A DNA stretch of 64,000 bases from Flavobacteriales bacterium (GCA_016124845.1 WGMW01000027.1:1-64000), one strand, 5' to 3'. Shown: positions 26,074-35,701, counted from the stretch's first letter. Notes: generated by a model not told the origin, from the letters alone. Numbers and translations: made by a program.

Positions 26074-26436
26074 ATGTACAGAATAGAAGCAGCCATACCA
26101 AAAGAACTGGAGTATGCTGAACGTTTGACACGTTTGATGGACGATCAGTTCAAAGTTCCTTTCATCAATTTCAGATTTGGTCTCGACCCCATTCTTGGCC
26201 TGATTCCGTGGGTGGGTGATCTTGTTTCATTCCTCATTTCCGCATTGATCGTTTCTGCCTTGGTGCGCAACGGAATGCCGCTTGGACTGATCTTGCGCAT
26301 GGTGGCCAATATCGTTTTCGACTTCCTGCTGGGCGGAATTCCCGTTATCGGTGGCATTTCTGACTTTTTCTTCAAAGCCAACCGTAAGAACTTGGTGTTG
26401 GCGAGGGAATATTTCGAAAACCCGATCAAAGCTTGA
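26074..26436 (+). CDS. DUF4112 membrane protein
   Basis: The 120-residue protein carries the DUF4112 pattern: LTRLMDDQFKVPFINFRFGLDP, then ILGLIPWVGDLVSFLISALIV, then DFLLGGIPVIGGISDFFFKANRKN. Two to three hydrophobic segments indicate a small inner-membrane protein. The function is unknown. TACGTTTA at 26059-26066 is a one-mismatch -7 element. Its 3' end overlaps the convergent HD gene by 11 bp. Confidence 0.85.
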   Translation: MYRIEAAIPKELEYAERLTRLMDDQFKVPFINFRFGLDPILGLIPWVGDLVSFLISALIVSALVRNGMPLGLILRMVANIVFDFLLGGIPVIGGISDFFFKANRKNLVLAREYFENPIKA

Positions 26437-26947
26437 CCATCGGAAAAGGTTTCCAAGGCTTTTTCTTGAGATGATGTTTGAAACTTTGGAAGAGAATTCC
26501 ATGAAATCCGAGCAATGGGAACTGTCTGGTCAGTTGGCTGTATTCCTTCTTGGAAATACCGAATCGGATCAGACCTCCTGAGAAATCTACCAGGTCAGCT
26601 TTTCGGAAGAGTTCCACGGAAGTTTCGAACGTTCCGTGGTAAGGCAGTAGTTTATGGTGCTGTTCTATCATCATCAGAATCTCGTCCGTCCAAGCTGATT
26701 TTCCGATTGCATCGAGATGCTCAGAACACAACTTTTCTGATGGTTCCAGATAGTTCCACGTGTTTTCCATCCAAATTCCGAGGTCGTGAAAAGCACAGGC
26801 GATGGCCAGTTTTTCATCATTCAGAGAATTATCGCTGTCCAACTTCTTGGCGAGAAAGAATACGCGTGTTGCGTGATTGAGATAAGGCTGTGCCGCTGAA
26901 CCGAGTTCGGGCAGAAAATCTTTCAGAATTTCCTCGATCCGATTCAT
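26426..26947 (-). CDS. HD-domain phosphohydrolase-like protein
   Basis: The 173-residue soluble protein has the HD-domain metal motifs: an early histidine in YLNHATRVFFLA, the HD pair in ACAFHDLGIW, and a later IEQHHKLLPYHG plus RKADLVDFSGG. The family hydrolyses phosphate esters, often of nucleotides. The substrate is not evident. It lies 3 bp downstream of the sulfatase gene on the same strand, so the two are probably co-transcribed. Confidence 0.8.
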   Translation of the reverse strand: MNRIEEILKDFLPELGSAAQPYLNHATRVFFLAKKLDSDNSLNDEKLAIACAFHDLGIWMENTWNYLEPSEKLCSEHLDAIGKSAWTDEILMMIEQHHKLLPYHGTFETSVELFRKADLVDFSGGLIRFGISKKEYSQLTRQFPLLGFHGILFQSFKHHLKKKPWKPFPMVKL

Positions 26948-26950
26948 CGT

Positions 26951-28555
26951 TTACAATGGAAAGAAATACGGTTCGTTACCGTCCCACCAGCGGTAATCCA
27001 TCACACGCGGCCATTTCGGATCCATCATTTCCGATTCCCATTTGGCATGTTCTTCCATCAGTTGCTTCACAATTTCAGGGTGCGAATCGTAAAGATTTGT
27101 TCGTTCTTCCTTGTCTTCCGTCACGTTGTAAAGCGCATGGTTGCCGCTCATTCCGTCCGTTATCAGTTTCCAATCTCCCATTCGGATGGCACGGTTGTAA
27201 CCCGACCGCCAGCAGAGTTTGTCGTGCAATTTTTCTGTTGACGAATCGACCAGAACGGGCAGGAGGGAAGTGCCGTCTGTAACTCGGTTTGCATCGTAAT
27301 CAATTCCGACCAATTCCAGCGCAGTTGAGAAGATGTCCATGGAAATAACAGGGTTGCCGTAGTTGGTGCCTTGAGCCACATGTCCATCCCAGCGGATCAT
27401 GAACGGAACATTCAGACCGCCTTCAAAATTGGTGAACTTACCACCCTTCAGCGGAGCATTATCTGTTGCTCCTGTATAAGTTGCACCACCATTATCGCTC
27501 AGAAAGAAAACGATGGTGTTCTCCATCAATCCGAGTTCTTCCAGATGACCGATGATGCTTCCGACCGCGTCATCCAGTTGCCAGATCATGGCGTTGTAAA
27601 CCCGCTTGTTGCGGTCGGTGATGTGTTCCAACTTGTCGTAATACGGTTTGGTGGCCTGAAATGGTGTGTGTGGCGCCAAGAACGGAACATAGAGGAAAAA
27701 CGGTTCATCCTTGTGCTTGTCAACAAATCCGTTGGCTTCCTCCGCAATTCGGTCTGTGAGGTAGAACTTCTCATCGATCACATCGTCATTTCTTCGGATG
27801 GCGCAATTTCCTGTTCTGCCTTTTCCCCAGATGAAAGGGTCTGAAAAATCCTTGTGGTGTTGGTTGACAATGTTCGGGTCGCTCGTATCGGCCATATATA
27901 AGGAATAGGCTTCGTAGAAACCGTACTGATAATCGAATCCGCGATTGATAGGGATGGCGTGTTCGCCAGCACCCAAGTGCCATTTTCCCGCAATTCCTGT
28001 TCTGTAACCTGCTTTCTGAAGAATTTCTGAGAGCATGATCTCAGAGGGCGGCATGCCGTTTTTCATCATATCCTGAAATCGTGGAAACTCGATCTGATCG
28101 GCAACAAGCCAATCTCCCGTGGCAATGAAATTCTTGTAAACGAACATCTCGATCCGATTTTTCGGATAGCGGTCATGTGGCTGATACTCGAAACCGAAAC
28201 GCTGCTGGTAGCGTCCTGTCAACATTCCAGCCCTTGAAGGCGCACAGATGGGCGAAGTGATGTAACCTTCGGTAAAGGTCATGCCTTTCAGGCCAATGGA
28301 ATCGATATTGGGGGTTTGGATGGGCGGATGGCCGTAAAGAGAGATGTCAGTTTTCCCGAGGTCATCAGCAATGATGATGACGATGTTCGGTTTTCTGACC
28401 GAATCTGGATGAATCGTACTCAGAAACTCCTGTTTCTCGTGGATTTTCTCCTGATCGAACGTGATCTCAAAACGCTTCGATGTCAACGGCCAAAAACCGT
28501 ATGCAAGCAAAACAACAATTACAAGAAGAGAAGAAATGAGAATGGTGCGCTTCAT
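26951..28555 (-). CDS. Sulfatase family protein
   Basis: The 534-residue protein has an N-terminal hydrophobic anchor or signal (ILISSLLVIVVLLAYGFWPL), the metal-binding ADD (63-65) of NIVIIIADDLG, and the sulfatase signature C104-A-P-S-R108, where the cysteine is converted to formylglycine. The following block GMLTGRYQQRFGFE and the later WQLDDAVGSII and FLSDNGG blocks are typical of arylsulfatases. It probably removes sulfate from polysaccharides in the periplasm, as marine Bacteroidota do on algal glycans. No anaerobic maturase (AtsB) is in the window. Confidence 0.9.
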   Translation of the reverse strand: MKRTILISSLLVIVVLLAYGFWPLTSKRFEITFDQEKIHEKQEFLSTIHPDSVRKPNIVIIIADDLGKTDISLYGHPPIQTPNIDSIGLKGMTFTEGYITSPICAPSRAGMLTGRYQQRFGFEYQPHDRYPKNRIEMFVYKNFIATGDWLVADQIEFPRFQDMMKNGMPPSEIMLSEILQKAGYRTGIAGKWHLGAGEHAIPINRGFDYQYGFYEAYSLYMADTSDPNIVNQHHKDFSDPFIWGKGRTGNCAIRRNDDVIDEKFYLTDRIAEEANGFVDKHKDEPFFLYVPFLAPHTPFQATKPYYDKLEHITDRNKRVYNAMIWQLDDAVGSIIGHLEELGLMENTIVFFLSDNGGATYTGATDNAPLKGGKFTNFEGGLNVPFMIRWDGHVAQGTNYGNPVISMDIFSTALELVGIDYDANRVTDGTSLLPVLVDSSTEKLHDKLCWRSGYNRAIRMGDWKLITDGMSGNHALYNVTEDKEERTNLYDSHPEIVKQLMEEHAKWESEMMDPKWPRVMDYRWWDGNEPYFFPL

Positions 28556-28580
28556 GCGCCAAACATAACCGTATTACAGG

Positions 28581-29255
28581 TTATTTCAGTTGATCCACAT
28601 CACGGATGAGAATGCTCGAACGGTCGAAATTGATGAGATTCTCTTTTTTGAGTTCATTGAGTACGATGGTCACCAATTGGCGCGAAGTACCTGTGATGTT
28701 GGCCATGTCTTGATGCGTAAAACCGTGTTTAATAAGCGTTTCGTCCGCGAATTTGATTCCGTTCTTGGTTGCCTGCTCCTTAAGAAAGGCAATGATGCGC
28801 GTGCGAGCATCGTCAAAAACCAACTGTTCCAAACGTTTTTCTGACCGTGTAATGCGCTCACCGAGTTTCTCGATCATCCGTAAACCAACTTCGGGACTCT
28901 TGTTGATGAGTTCTTTCAGCGCATGAACAGGAATTCTCAGTACCTCAACTCCTGATTTGAGGGTAGCTGCGAAATCAGGGCGTTCAATCATGCCCGACAG
29001 CCCCAATTCACCGAACATTTCGCCTGGATAAAAGATGTTTTTAATGACCTCTTTTCCTTCGTCATTGATGGTTCCGGTTTTTACCATGCCATCGACAACA
29101 AAATAGACCCAGTCGGCCATCTCTCCAGGGTTGTAGATGAATGCATTTTTCGGAAAACTCTTGAACTGTACAAATCGATTCAGGAAATCCTGATGTTCAG
29201 CAGGAAGATCTCGCAACACAGGCACACTCTCAAAGACGTCAGCTTCCACTATCAT
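28581..29255 (-). CDS. Crp/Fnr-family transcriptional regulator 1
   Basis: The 224-residue protein has an N-terminal cyclic-nucleotide-binding-type jelly roll (about 15-130; NPGEMADWVYFVVDGMVKT, PGEMFGELGLSGM), a dimerisation helix, and a C-terminal Crp winged helix (FTHQDMANITGTSRQLVTIVLNELKKENLI). It lacks the Fnr-type cysteine cluster. The effector is unknown. It resembles regulator 2 (34909-35613) along its length. No palindrome like the one in front of regulator 2 is seen here. Confidence 0.88.
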   Translation of the reverse strand: MIVEADVFESVPVLRDLPAEHQDFLNRFVQFKSFPKNAFIYNPGEMADWVYFVVDGMVKTGTINDEGKEVIKNIFYPGEMFGELGLSGMIERPDFAATLKSGVEVLRIPVHALKELINKSPEVGLRMIEKLGERITRSEKRLEQLVFDDARTRIIAFLKEQATKNGIKFADETLIKHGFTHQDMANITGTSRQLVTIVLNELKKENLINFDRSSILIRDVDQLK

Positions 29256-29429
29256 ATGTCGTTAATTGTACATTCATCCAAATTTCCGCATCATATCAAC
29301 AAACGGTTACACACTTGTTTCAACCGCTTTCAATCATGTCTCCAACTGTATTTTTTTGACAAACTACTTTCCAAGACACAATAATGGAACAGCCGATTAG
29401 GTTTCGATGTTTACTTTCCACTTCCTCAC

Positions 29430-29437
29430 TATTTTTG
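29430..29437 (+). promoter_or_regulatory. -7 element upstream of the SRPBCC/GyrI-like gene
   Basis: TATTTTTG is a perfect TAnnTTTG match 29 bp before the ATG at 29467. No -33 TTTG at the usual spacing. Confidence 0.45.
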
Positions 29438-29466
29438 GGAAATTGTTTTTCGAATTTTGGTAGGTT

Positions 29467-30474
29467 ATGAGATCTTCAAGAATCTTACTTACGTTGCTTA
29501 TCGTTTTGTCGGTTGGATACCTTGCACTTGCCTTAATTTCACCATCACATGTGCAGGTTGAAAAATCGATTACGGTAAATAAATCTGTTGCGACAGTATT
29601 TGCGGAACTAAATTGTTTCGACCAATGGCAATACTGGTGCCCGATGGATTCAATGTTGGATCATAGTATCAGGACCTATTCCGATAATCCGTGTGGAAAG
29701 GGTGCTTGGGTTTCATGGAATGGTGGCGATAAAGGTGAAGTAAAATGTGTTTTGAGGTCATTAGAAGAAGATGAGCTCCTCGGTTTGGAGCTTACGGGTT
29801 TTAACCACAGGAGTCATCATGCCATTGATATCGGGTTGAAACCACTGAATGGGTTGGCAACGGTTACTTGGAAAATGAAGTGCGAAGAAGAACCACTATT
29901 AAGAAGACCACTTAATCTTGTTTACCGACATCAACTCAACGAATTTGTTGCGAACGCCCTTACTGCGCTAAAAAACCGTACCGAAGCACTCCCTAAGGTG
30001 GTTAATGACTACGAAATCTTCATCAGAAGTATTTCCAATAAAAACTGTCTGTTCATCAGACGCATGGTGAATAAAGGAGAGCTTGACTATTTTCTCCGCT
30101 CGGCTTTCGTGGATTTGGAGAATTATGTTTCGGAAAAACGAGCATCGGTTACACAGGTCCCAATTGCGGTGTTTTACGGTTGGTCAGATTCGGTAGTTGA
30201 TGTTGCTGCCTTAGTGATAACTGACCGAAAGATTAAGACCGAAGGAGAGCTTCAAATGGTAGATGTCAACTATCCCGAAGCAATTATTGTAACTCATAAC
30301 GGAGGGTTGTCAAATGTTGGAGATGGCCACTACGTAGTGGAGAATTATATGAGGGAAAACGGTTTGGAATCCGTTGGATTGTTTTATGAAGCGTATAAGG
30401 TGGGCTATTACAACGAAACAGATTCAAATAAGTGGCAGACAGACCTGGTCTATCCTGTAAAGGGTAAAGAATAG
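29467..30474 (+). CDS. SRPBCC plus GyrI-like two-domain protein
   Basis: The 335-residue protein has an N-terminal membrane anchor (ILLTLLIVLSVGYLALALI), an SRPBCC/polyketide-cyclase-like domain (about 30-170; VEKSITVNKSVATVFAELNCFDQWQYWCP), and a C-terminal GyrI/AraC effector-binding-like domain (about 190-335; GWSDSVVDVAALVI...YEAYKVGYYNETD...TDLVYPVKGKE). This architecture is common in Bacteroidota and binds small hydrophobic ligands; no reaction is known. Confidence 0.8.
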   Translation: MRSSRILLTLLIVLSVGYLALALISPSHVQVEKSITVNKSVATVFAELNCFDQWQYWCPMDSMLDHSIRTYSDNPCGKGAWVSWNGGDKGEVKCVLRSLEEDELLGLELTGFNHRSHHAIDIGLKPLNGLATVTWKMKCEEEPLLRRPLNLVYRHQLNEFVANALTALKNRTEALPKVVNDYEIFIRSISNKNCLFIRRMVNKGELDYFLRSAFVDLENYVSEKRASVTQVPIAVFYGWSDSVVDVAALVITDRKIKTEGELQMVDVNYPEAIIVTHNGGLSNVGDGHYVVENYMRENGLESVGLFYEAYKVGYYNETDSNKWQTDLVYPVKGKE

Positions 30475-30541
30475 TTTTTCGATTCAGATATTATACCGTC
30501 TGCGATTCATTCAGACCTGATATATTCATGGGTATTGCAAC

Positions 30542-30549
30542 TACTTTTG
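30542..30549 (+). promoter_or_regulatory. -7 element of the TonB-receptor operon
   Basis: TACTTTTG is a perfect TAnnTTTG element ending 9 bp before the ATG at 30559. It argues against an upstream TTG start at 30535. Confidence 0.5.
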
Positions 30550-30558
30550 CAGATTCTG

Positions 30559-32919
30559 ATGTGTCGCTCCGTTTTCAAATGCTTACCGATGTGCTGGTTG
30601 CTGGTTGCAATCCTGTTCGATATGCGTTCGGCAAGTGCCCAGGAACTTACCCGGCAGGTTCGTGGATCCGTTGTGGATCAAGACACGAAAATTCCCCTTA
30701 TCGGTGCAACTGTTCTTGTGGTTGACTCGGATCCGCTGATCGGAGCTTCTACAGATGTTGACGGTCGATTTACACTTTTGAATGTTCCTATCGGGAGGCA
30801 TGATCTGCAGGTTCAGTATCTCGGTTACGAACCTAAGAACATCAACCAAGTAGATATAGGTAGTGGGAAAGAAGTGGTTTTGACCATCGAAATGATGGAA
30901 TCGACCGCAGAGTTGCAGGAAGTGGTTGTGAAGGCTGAGAAAGATCCTTCGAAACCGAACAATGAGATGGCCGTGGTAAGTACGCGTTCGTTCTCTCTGG
31001 AGCAGTCGGAGCGATTTGCCGCCAGCATGAACGACCCCGGACGGATGGCACTTTCCTTTGCGGGGGTCAATCTTACCAATGACATTACCAATGCTATATC
31101 AATTAGGGGAAATGCACCGAAAGGACTGCTTTGGAGATTGGAAGGGGTGGAAGTTCCGGTTCCCAATCATTTCAGTATCGATGGACTTTACGCGGGAAAT
31201 GTTTCCATCCTCTCCAATAATCTCTTATCCACCAGTGATTTTTCTACGGGAGCTTTCCCTGCGGAATATGGTAACGCACTTTCTGGCGTTTACGACCTGC
31301 GCCTACGTTCCGGAAATGACCAAAAAAGGGAATACACGGTTCAGGCCGGATTCCTTGGTCTGGAGGCTTCGGTCGAAGGCCCATTCATAAAAGGAAAGAG
31401 GTCATCTTATCTCATCAATTACCGATACTCGACCCTTGGTCTGTTCAAAGCCGCTGGCGTTAAGTTGCAGGGCGATCTGAATACCGCATTTCAGGACATT
31501 AACATGAAATTGAATTTTCCGACCAAAAAGTTCGGGGTCATTTCAGCGTTCTTGGTTGGAGGTCTCAGCGATGCTGGTTTTGCGGCTGAACGCGATACGA
31601 CCAAATGGAGAAAGGGGTGGGATCAAAGCCGTATCAATCAGGATTCGAAGAATAATTACATCGCTACCGGGGTCGGACATCGTTTCATCATCAACGAACG
31701 GAATTACATTCAGACCACCATTGCTTACACCCAATCGGGGAACAACCTTCAGAACAGTTACCTCACTGATTCGCTGACCTTACAAGACTATTGGTGGTAC
31801 AACGTTTATAATCGCGCAATCCGTACTGCAACGCAGGTCAATACCAAGCTCAGTTCAAAACATCATCTGCGTTATGGCTTCAACTACAGTCGGCTTATTT
31901 TTTCAATGGAAGACCGATGGTTGGAAGGTTGGGGAAAGTCTTATTTCGCTAACGGAATTGCCAATTTTTACCAAACGTATGTGCAGCATCGCTATCGGGT
32001 CACATCTGATTTTACGATTTACACGGGCATGCACATCAGCTACTTTGATGTGAACGCCAAGTTTGCGTTTGAACCAAGATTTGCCTTGGATTGGAAATTT
32101 GCTCCTAAACACAAGCTCTCTTTCGGTGCTGGAATGCATAGTCGTCAAGAGAGTCTTGCATTCTATTTCATTGAGTCAGGATCGAGTACCACTCCCGTGA
32201 ACCGCTACTTGGATTTCAGTCGGGCGGTGCATGCTGTACTTGCGTACGATTTCCAGATTCTCAGGAATTTGAATCTTCATGCGGAAGCTTACTATCAGTA
32301 CTTGTACGGAATTCCGGTGAAGAAAAAACCGAACGATTACTCGACCATTAACGATATGGATTCGTACAGCAAACGTGCGCTGGTTAATAACGGGCTTGGT
32401 ATGAATTACGGGTTGGAATTGACCATTGACAAGAGTTTCTCGAAGAACTACTACGTGCTGGTCACAGGGTCGCTTTATAATTCACGTTATCAGGGTTCCG
32501 ATCATATTTGGAGAAATACCAGATACAATGGCAACTATATAACCAGCCTTACAGCGGGTAAGGATTTTCGGGTTGGTAAGAACGGTAAGAACATTATCGG
32601 TGTGAACATTAAACTGTTTTATGCAGGTGGAAGACGCATTACACCGATCGATCTTCAGGCCTCCATTGCCCAAGGGTCGGAAGTGAAGGATGAGACCCGA
32701 ATACTGGAAGGTCGTATTGCAGATTATTTCCGGCTGGATATGCGTTTGCGCTTCAAGCAGAATTTGAAGAAGATAGCTTGGCAGGTTTCGCTCGATGTTC
32801 AGAACGTGACCAATAGACTGAACGAGATTAACCGCAAATACAACCCAGCCCAACAAAAAGTTGTTGCCAAGTATCAGCAGGGAATCATTCCGGTACTCAA
32901 GTTCAGGGTTGAATTCTGA
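30559..32919 (+). CDS. TonB-dependent receptor with carboxypeptidase-regulatory-like N-terminus
   Basis: The 786-residue protein has a signal peptide (MCWLLVAILFDMRSASA region), then a CarboxypepD_reg-like domain (about 35-115; VRGSVVDQDTKIPLIGATVLV...DVDGRFTLLNVPIGRHDLQVQYLGYE). A plug domain follows (about 140-240; RMALSFAGV...AISIRGNAPKGLLWRLEGVEVP), then a long beta-barrel rich in aromatic strand ends. It is an outer-membrane importer driven by TonB; the substrate is not evident, and there is no SusD partner next to it. A TPR-HTH regulator follows 32 bp later, probably in the same operon. Confidence 0.88.
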   Translation: MCRSVFKCLPMCWLLVAILFDMRSASAQELTRQVRGSVVDQDTKIPLIGATVLVVDSDPLIGASTDVDGRFTLLNVPIGRHDLQVQYLGYEPKNINQVDIGSGKEVVLTIEMMESTAELQEVVVKAEKDPSKPNNEMAVVSTRSFSLEQSERFAASMNDPGRMALSFAGVNLTNDITNAISIRGNAPKGLLWRLEGVEVPVPNHFSIDGLYAGNVSILSNNLLSTSDFSTGAFPAEYGNALSGVYDLRLRSGNDQKREYTVQAGFLGLEASVEGPFIKGKRSSYLINYRYSTLGLFKAAGVKLQGDLNTAFQDINMKLNFPTKKFGVISAFLVGGLSDAGFAAERDTTKWRKGWDQSRINQDSKNNYIATGVGHRFIINERNYIQTTIAYTQSGNNLQNSYLTDSLTLQDYWWYNVYNRAIRTATQVNTKLSSKHHLRYGFNYSRLIFSMEDRWLEGWGKSYFANGIANFYQTYVQHRYRVTSDFTIYTGMHISYFDVNAKFAFEPRFALDWKFAPKHKLSFGAGMHSRQESLAFYFIESGSSTTPVNRYLDFSRAVHAVLAYDFQILRNLNLHAEAYYQYLYGIPVKKKPNDYSTINDMDSYSKRALVNNGLGMNYGLELTIDKSFSKNYYVLVTGSLYNSRYQGSDHIWRNTRYNGNYITSLTAGKDFRVGKNGKNIIGVNIKLFYAGGRRITPIDLQASIAQGSEVKDETRILEGRIADYFRLDMRLRFKQNLKKIAWQVSLDVQNVTNRLNEINRKYNPAQQKVVAKYQQGIIPVLKFRVEF

Positions 32920-32951
32920 TTTCCGTTCGGGATCGTGTTTCTTTGAGACCG

Positions 32952-34802
32952 ATGAAAGGTTTGCGTTTTGTAGCTGTCATTATCACCGTATTTAGCTGTT
33001 CCAGCATTTCTGCGGCCGAGCTTGTTCCTTTTTACGAAGGTTTGGCTCCAAATACAGAACAATTGTTCGAGAAGATGCAGAAGGAACATCGGGTCGGCTC
33101 GTCCAATTCGTGTTTGTACGCGAATGAGCTTGTTCGTTCTACAGCAGATTCAGATTTCGAACTCAGACTTTGGTCAAAGTTGACTTACGCTTATCTGCTC
33201 CTCGAAAACGATAGCATCTTAAAGGCTGAACAACTTCTTTCCGATAGTTCGATCCTTGCAGATAATGACCTGAACGGTTGGCTGAAAGGGTTTTATGATC
33301 TGGATAGAAGTCTTGTTTATTCGTACAAAGGAGATTATTTCAAGGCCGATCGGCTACTTAGAGACGCGATTAAAAATACGGGGACTGAATATCGAGAACT
33401 GTATGCGAAGCTGAATGCGCTTCTGGCAGACAATCTTCGGTATCAGGGAAAACTTGAGCAAAGTCTCGTCAAATGGTTCGAAACCTTGAACTTGAGTGAG
33501 GAACTGAATGATTCTGCCCTCATTGCCGATGTTTTTGTGGGAAGGGGCACAGTACGTTTTCTACAGGAAGACCTGGACAGGGCCGAGCAGGATATTCAAG
33601 TTTTTTTCAACTACAACAAGCGTATTGGGAATAAGAAGAATGTTGCATACGGCTGGTCGCTGCTTGGTTTGATAGAATATCAGCGTGGCAATTATCAAAA
33701 GTCGATCGAATACAACATTACAGGATACGAACTTCGAAAGGATATCCATGACCTGAAAGGGCAGGGCGAGAGCCTGAACAACCTTGCCCTTGGATACATG
33801 GGGTTGAAAAACTGGACACAGGCTTTGCGGTACCTACAAGAAGCCATTGAAGTGAAAACCCGTGCCAACGATCTTACACAGACCACAGTGATCCTCAACA
33901 ACATCGGTCATTGCTTTGCGAAGTTGGGCGATAAAGACGAAGCACTTCGATATTTCGAACTGGCGCTGGAAAAAGGAGTTCAAAATGGACAGATGCGGGA
34001 TGTCGTCCGTTCGTACGAGAACATTATTCGCATTCACAGCAAAGAGGAAAACTATAGGGCTGCATTTGATATGCAGACCAAATTACTTGCCTTGAAAGAC
34101 AGCTTGAACACCGCAGAACGCAATGAGGCCATCAATGAATTGGAAGTACGCTACGGAACAGAGACGAAGGAGCAAGAGATACAATTGCTGCAACAGGAAA
34201 AAACGATCGTGGCCAATCGATGGCTCACCTTGGCAATGGGACTATTTCTGGCAATCATTTTCGGTATTCTCTTCATCGACAATCAGAAACGAAAGCACCG
34301 ACAGGAAACACAATTGCTTGTGGCACAGGATGAATTGCGGAGATTGGAATTGAAGAACATGGCCGACCAATTGGGACACAATCAAAAGAAACTGGCACTT
34401 TACACAGAGAATCTTATCAAAAAGAATGAGCTGGTAGGGCAGTTGGAAAACCGATTGAAGGAAACGGTTGAAACCGCGATTTCAGAACCTTCTCAAGGCA
34501 AGAAGATCATGGACGATTTTTCCAGCGTTAGAATTCTTACCGAAGATGATTGGAACGAATTCAAAGAACTTTTTGATGGTGTGCACCGTGGACTTCTCGA
34601 TCGGTTATTGGAAACATATAACGGTCTAACACTTGCCGATCAGCGACTGTTTCTGCTAATGAAACTCAACCTGTCTACCATACAGATTGCCAATATCCTC
34701 GGTGTTTCACCTGATTCTATAAAGAAAGGTCGCTATAGATTGAAGAAGAAACTTTCGTTGGAAAATGAAATGTCATTGCAGGATTTCGTGACTTCATTTT
34801 AG
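32952..34802 (+). CDS. Membrane-bound TPR protein with LuxR-type HTH
   Basis: The 616-residue protein has a signal peptide (to about residue 23), six or more TPRs (about 130-400; for example YQRGNYQKSIEYNITGYELRK), a single membrane helix (WLTLAMGLFLAIIFGILFI), a coiled coil, and a C-terminal LuxR-like helix-turn-helix (LTLADQRLFLLMKLNLSTIQIANILGVSPDSIKKGRYRLKKKL). This is the classic Bacteroidota layout in which a periplasmic TPR sensor is coupled to a cytoplasmic DNA-binding domain. It probably regulates the TonB receptor or another surface system; the target is unknown. The start is the ATG at 32952 rather than the TTG nine bases earlier. Confidence 0.82.
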   Translation: MKGLRFVAVIITVFSCSSISAAELVPFYEGLAPNTEQLFEKMQKEHRVGSSNSCLYANELVRSTADSDFELRLWSKLTYAYLLLENDSILKAEQLLSDSSILADNDLNGWLKGFYDLDRSLVYSYKGDYFKADRLLRDAIKNTGTEYRELYAKLNALLADNLRYQGKLEQSLVKWFETLNLSEELNDSALIADVFVGRGTVRFLQEDLDRAEQDIQVFFNYNKRIGNKKNVAYGWSLLGLIEYQRGNYQKSIEYNITGYELRKDIHDLKGQGESLNNLALGYMGLKNWTQALRYLQEAIEVKTRANDLTQTTVILNNIGHCFAKLGDKDEALRYFELALEKGVQNGQMRDVVRSYENIIRIHSKEENYRAAFDMQTKLLALKDSLNTAERNEAINELEVRYGTETKEQEIQLLQQEKTIVANRWLTLAMGLFLAIIFGILFIDNQKRKHRQETQLLVAQDELRRLELKNMADQLGHNQKKLALYTENLIKKNELVGQLENRLKETVETAISEPSQGKKIMDDFSSVRILTEDDWNEFKELFDGVHRGLLDRLLETYNGLTLADQRLFLLMKLNLSTIQIANILGVSPDSIKKGRYRLKKKLSLENEMSLQDFVTSF

Positions 34803-34815
34803 GTGCGTAAAGTCC

Positions 34816-34839
34816 TTTGTCCACCTGTTTGTCCACCTG
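34816..34839. repeat. Perfect tandem duplication of a 12-mer
   Basis: TTTGTCCACCTG occurs twice back to back, 14 bp after the regulator stop and 70 bp before the next start. It may be a regulator site or slippage; it is short and could be chance. Confidence 0.5.
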
Positions 34840-34868
34840 AATATTGAGGATTAGTGAAAATATTATGC

Positions 34869-34893
34869 GATATTTGTTACGTGTTTCACGTAA
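34869..34893 (+). promoter_or_regulatory. Promoter of Crp/Fnr regulator 2 with a palindromic operator
   Basis: GATATTTG (34869-34876) is a one-mismatch -7 element. Directly after it TTACGTGTTTCACGTAA (34877-34893) is a perfect palindrome with 7-bp arms and a 3-nt centre, ending 15 bp before the ATG. The site would cover the transcription start, which suggests autorepression by a Crp/Fnr-type dimer. A 15-of-17 match lies upstream of the STAS-like gene at 10902-10918. Confidence 0.65.
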
Positions 34894-34908
34894 TAATAAT
34901 TGCAGATT

Positions 34909-35613
34909 ATGGACATACAGGCTAACTATATTCACTTAGAGCAGTTCAATTTGTTCGACAATATTCCTCGTTCGGTCTTAGAGGAAGTTTCAAATTTCAC
35001 TACGCTGAGAAGTAGACCTAAAAACTCGTATGTCTACCATCCCGGAGATCCAAGCGAAGTGCTTTTCATTTTAAAAGAAGGCCGCATCAAGGTTGGTAAT
35101 TACTCTGATGATGGAAGAGAGGTGATCAAGGCGATCATACAGCCCGGTGAGCTTTTCGGAGAAATGGGATTGGCCGGTGAGGAGAAGCGAAATGAATTCG
35201 CAATTACCATGAAAGAAGAATGTTCTTTCTATATGATATATGTGGCCGACCTTAAAATGGTCATGAAGGATAATCCGGAGTTGAGCCTTCGACTTATAGA
35301 CCGCATCGGCTCGCGTATAAGAAGGACCGAAAGCAGGTTGGAGTCTATCATTTTTAAGGATTCGCGAACAAGGGTTGTTGAGTTCATTAAAGGTATGGTG
35401 GACAAGGTTGGAAGAACGTATGGTGACGAGGTGCTTTTGGAACATTTTCTCACCCATCAGGATATTGCAAATCTCACAGGAACATCACGTCAGTTTGTAA
35501 CGAGCGTGTTGAATGACCTGAAGAGAGATAAGATCATCAAGTTTGATCGGAATACGATTTTGGTGTCTGACACTAAGGGGTTGGCGTCATTGACATCAAC
35601 AGGTCTGGCTTAA
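34909..35613 (+). CDS. Crp/Fnr-family transcriptional regulator 2
   Basis: The 234-residue protein has a cNMP-binding jelly roll (about 15-130; YHPGDPSEVLFILKEGRIKV, PGELFGEMGLAGEE), a central dimer helix and a winged helix (FLTHQDIANLTGTSRQFVTSVLNDLKRDKII). It is a paralogue of regulator 1 (28581-29255). There are no Fnr cysteines. The start is the ATG at 34909; the TTG nine bases earlier is rejected. The palindrome at its promoter points to autoregulation. A strong terminator follows. Confidence 0.88.
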   Translation: MDIQANYIHLEQFNLFDNIPRSVLEEVSNFTTLRSRPKNSYVYHPGDPSEVLFILKEGRIKVGNYSDDGREVIKAIIQPGELFGEMGLAGEEKRNEFAITMKEECSFYMIYVADLKMVMKDNPELSLRLIDRIGSRIRRTESRLESIIFKDSRTRVVEFIKGMVDKVGRTYGDEVLLEHFLTHQDIANLTGTSRQFVTSVLNDLKRDKIIKFDRNTILVSDTKGLASLTSTGLA

Positions 35614-35670
35614 CGGATAAAATTAGGGGTTGGATTCGTTTTAGAGATTCTCAGTCTCAGCCAGACCAAA

Positions 35671-35701
35671 ACCGCGAGCAGTACTGCTCGCGGTTTTTTT
35701 A
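35671..35701 (+). terminator. Strong terminator of Crp/Fnr regulator 2
   Basis: ACCGCGAGCA and TGCTCGCGGT form a perfect 10-bp stem around a GTAC loop, followed by seven T. Confidence 0.88.
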
